The notes beneath the pieces were generated by a model. It ran no database searches. It worked only from the letters and a program-made list of their open reading frames with translations, and was not told where the DNA came from. This document shows, one piece after another, positions 6,370-7,653 of a DNA stretch of 7,653 nucleotides. The position numbers and the translations under genes were made by a program. Where the stretch lies: NCBI GenBank assembly GCA_902796815.1, contig CADBQL010000432.1, positions 1 through 7,653 of the forward strand. Reading direction: 5' to 3'. This DNA is from an uncultured Coriobacteriaceae bacterium. GTDB lineage: Bacteria > Actinomycetota > Coriobacteriia > Coriobacteriales > Eggerthellaceae. How positions within the stretch are numbered: the first letter of the stretch is position 1; each line of letters starts with the position of its first letter.

Positions 6370-6777
6370 ATGATTGACGAGAACTGCCCGATAGAAGAGG
6401 TGCGCGAGATTTTTGGCAACGATCGCTTTGCTACAGAGGCATGCGGCTGTCGGGTCATCGAGGCTTCGCGCGGTTATGCGGTCTGCGAGTTCGACATAAC
6501 CGATGGGCACAAAAACGCCCAAGGTGCCATCATGGGCGGCGCGATTTTCACGCTTGCGGATTTTGCGCTGGCCATAGCTTGTAACATGGGAGAGACGCCG
6601 ACGGTCGCGGTGAACAATACAATCGAGTATTTCAGCGTCGCGAACGGCTCGAAGCTGATTGCGACTTGCTCAGCGGATCGATCGGGTCGCTCGCTCGGCT
6701 TCTATACCGTTGATGTCGTTGATGACCTGGGGAATTTCATCGCGAAGATGACAGCTACGTGCTTTAGGAGAGGCTAA
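6370..6777 (+). CDS. PaaI-like hotdog-fold acyl-CoA thioesterase
   Basis: A 135-residue single hotdog domain, expected to hydrolyse an acyl-CoA or related thioester in the cytoplasm as a tetramer. The signature segment is HKNAQGAIMGGAIFTLADFA (47-66). In PaaI the equivalent reads HGG followed by an Asp; here Asp64 is kept as the likely catalytic acid, while the His of HGG is Met55, which I believe occurs in a common subfamily. IEYFSVANG (85-93) matches the strand in PaaI relatives that packs against the active site. The start is ATG 6370, because GAGG (6360-6363) lies 6 nt upstream; the frame is open further upstream to an ATG at 6322, but that lies within the palindrome. The 66-nt gap after gltX permits co-transcription. 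The substrate cannot be predicted. Confidence 0.88.
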   Translation: MIDENCPIEEVREIFGNDRFATEACGCRVIEASRGYAVCEFDITDGHKNAQGAIMGGAIFTLADFALAIACNMGETPTVAVNNTIEYFSVANGSKLIATCSADRSGRSLGFYTVDVVDDLGNFIAKMTATCFRRG

Positions 6778-6878
6778 CGTTTGCAGCGCCTTACGAGGCG
6801 AATTGTGCGCAGTATGCTCTATTACGCAGTTTCGTGCACGTTGGGCTGTTTCACGAAGATGGATATGCATCAAAGCAG

Positions 6879-6884
6879 TATAAT
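6879..6884 (+). promoter_or_regulatory. -10 element of the metK promoter
   Basis: A perfect TATAAT, 53 nt before the metK ATG. The -35 position (near 6856) shows no TTGACA-like sequence and there is no TGn extension, so promoter strength is unclear. The gap 6778-6936 otherwise holds a 5-bp stem CGCCT/AGGCG (6787-6800) and the self-complementary CGTGCACG (6833-6840), with no T-run terminator and no recognisable SAM riboswitch. Confidence 0.55.
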
Positions 6885-6902
6885 GAGTCGCGATTTGTCT
6901 TA

Positions 6903-6917
6903 CCCCTTGGGAAGGGG
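6903..6917 (+). promoter_or_regulatory. Small hairpin in the metK leader
   Basis: CCCCTT (6903-6908) pairs with AAGGGG (6912-6917) around a GGG loop, ending 9 nt before the GGAG ribosome binding site (6927-6930). It has no T-run. It could affect translation initiation or mRNA stability; no ligand-binding architecture is visible. Confidence 0.4.
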
Positions 6918-6936
6918 CTGTTGAATGGAGAAAACT

Positions 6937-7653
6937 ATGCCAGAAACCCATTCGTATTTGTTCACGTCGGAATCGGTCACGGAGGGCCATCCTGATAAGC
7001 TCTGCGACCAGGTTTCCGACGCCATCCTCGATGCCATTCTGGTAAAAGAGGCTAAGCTTGAAGCCAAAGGTTATGTTTCGCCAAATAGCGGACGGCCCGC
7101 TCGCGTCGAGGATGTGCGCTGCGCTATCGAAACGTTCACGACCACCGGTATCGTGACGGTTATGGGCGAGGTGCGCACGCAGGCTTACGTGGATGTCGAT
7201 AAAATCGTGCGCGAAGTCGTGCGCGATATCGGCTACACGGGCTCTCACATGGGTTTTGACGCGGAATCGTGCGCTGTTGCAAACTACATGCACTCTCAAT
7301 CGCCCGATATCGCCATGGGAGTTGACGAGTCTTACGAGGTCCAGCAAGGCCAGGTGACGGGCGACGACGAGTATGATCGCATTGGTGCTGGTGACCAGGG
7401 CGTTATGTTCGGCTATGCCTGCGATGAGACCTCGACACTCATGCCGATGCCGATTTTCCTGGCGCATCGCCTGGCGGAGCGCTTGACGGCCGTTCGCAAG
7501 GACGGGACGCTTTCGTATCTGCGCCCTGATGGGAAAACGCAGGTTACGGTGCGCTACGAAGACGACAAGCCCGTGCGCGTCGAGAAGGTGCTCGTTTCGA
7601 CGCAGCATGCGCCTGAGGTCAGCGTCGATCAGATTAAGAAGGACCTGGTTGAG
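6937..7653 (+). CDS. metK: S-adenosylmethionine synthetase (3'-truncated by window edge)
   Basis: Makes S-adenosylmethionine from methionine and ATP, cytoplasmic, usually a tetramer. 239 codons are present, about 60% of a typical protein, open to the window edge. ESVTEGHPDK (12-21) carries the ATP-site His18, and GAGDQG (150-155) is the family signature within IGAGDQGVMFGYA. LVSTQH follows near the right edge. ATG 6937 is chosen because GGAG (6927-6930) lies 6 nt upstream; an in-frame ATG at 6925 would overlap that site. Between LDAIL (31-35) and the conserved ET (65-66) there are about 19 more residues than in E. coli or Bacillus MetK, a charged then Pro/Gly-containing loop (KLEAKGYVSPNSGRPARVED). 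A long opposite-strand frame across this gene is a codon-bias shadow. Confidence 0.97.
   Translation, partial: MPETHSYLFTSESVTEGHPDKLCDQVSDAILDAILVKEAKLEAKGYVSPNSGRPARVEDVRCAIETFTTTGIVTVMGEVRTQAYVDVDKIVREVVRDIGYTGSHMGFDAESCAVANYMHSQSPDIAMGVDESYEVQQGQVTGDDEYDRIGAGDQGVMFGYACDETSTLMPMPIFLAHRLAERLTAVRKDGTLSYLRPDGKTQVTVRYEDDKPVRVEKVLVSTQHAPEVSVDQIKKDLVE

Noticed and set aside
6778..6936. SAM riboswitch ahead of metK
   Set aside because: The -10 at 6879 leaves a leader of only about 45 nt, with one small hairpin and no pseudoknot, multi-helix junction or terminator typical of SAM riboswitches.
6670..7608. 312-codon open frame on the minus strand across the thioesterase end and metK
   Set aside because: Shadow of metK, which is unmistakable on the other strand.

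Overview
The window looks like ordinary chromosome from a GC-rich Gram-positive bacterium. The best guess is an actinobacterium of the class Coriobacteriia (Eggerthella, Slackia or Collinsella relatives). This rests on general impressions: GC-rich codon use, an RpoC without the large trigger-loop insertion of proteobacteria, a TTG start, a Lit/DUF1461-type membrane protein, and GCCCC-T-GGGGC intergenic palindromes of a kind I associate with that class. No 16S or marker comparison was possible, so taxonomy is an inference.

All genes are on the + strand. Layout: (1) 2-2734, the 3' two thirds of rpoC (RNA polymerase beta'), entering already open and ending at a textbook intrinsic terminator (2768-2794). 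(2) 2930-3727, a four-helix membrane protein of the DUF1461/TIGR01906 family, which includes the lipoprotein intramolecular transacylase Lit. (3) 3915-4487, a compact rhomboid intramembrane serine protease with its catalytic Ser and His present. (4) 4518-4631, three copies of a 31-bp palindrome, directly ahead of gltX. (5) 4714-6303, gltX (glutamyl-tRNA synthetase). (6) 6314-6347, a separate 34-bp palindrome. (7) 6370-6777, a small PaaI-like hotdog thioesterase. (8) 6937 to the right edge, the N-terminal part of metK (S-adenosylmethionine synthetase).

The genes do not form one pathway. They are core information-processing genes (rpoC, gltX), a central-metabolism gene (metK), and three accessory genes for envelope or acyl-thioester chemistry. 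Every intergenic gap is 66-226 nt, so most genes are probably separately transcribed; gltX and the thioesterase gene may be co-transcribed through the palindrome between them.

The most striking observation is in the rpoC tail. Past the normal end of beta', the protein continues for about 230 residues through a Gly/Tyr-rich linker, a helix-hairpin-helix domain and an acidic tail. From memory, the domain aligns without gaps over 55 residues to the C-terminal domain of the RNA polymerase alpha subunit and keeps five of the seven residues used by E. coli alphaCTD to contact UP-element DNA. This suggests a promoter- or DNA-contacting module carried on beta' rather than alpha. The second point of interest is the palindrome array and its overlap with the presumed gltX promoter.
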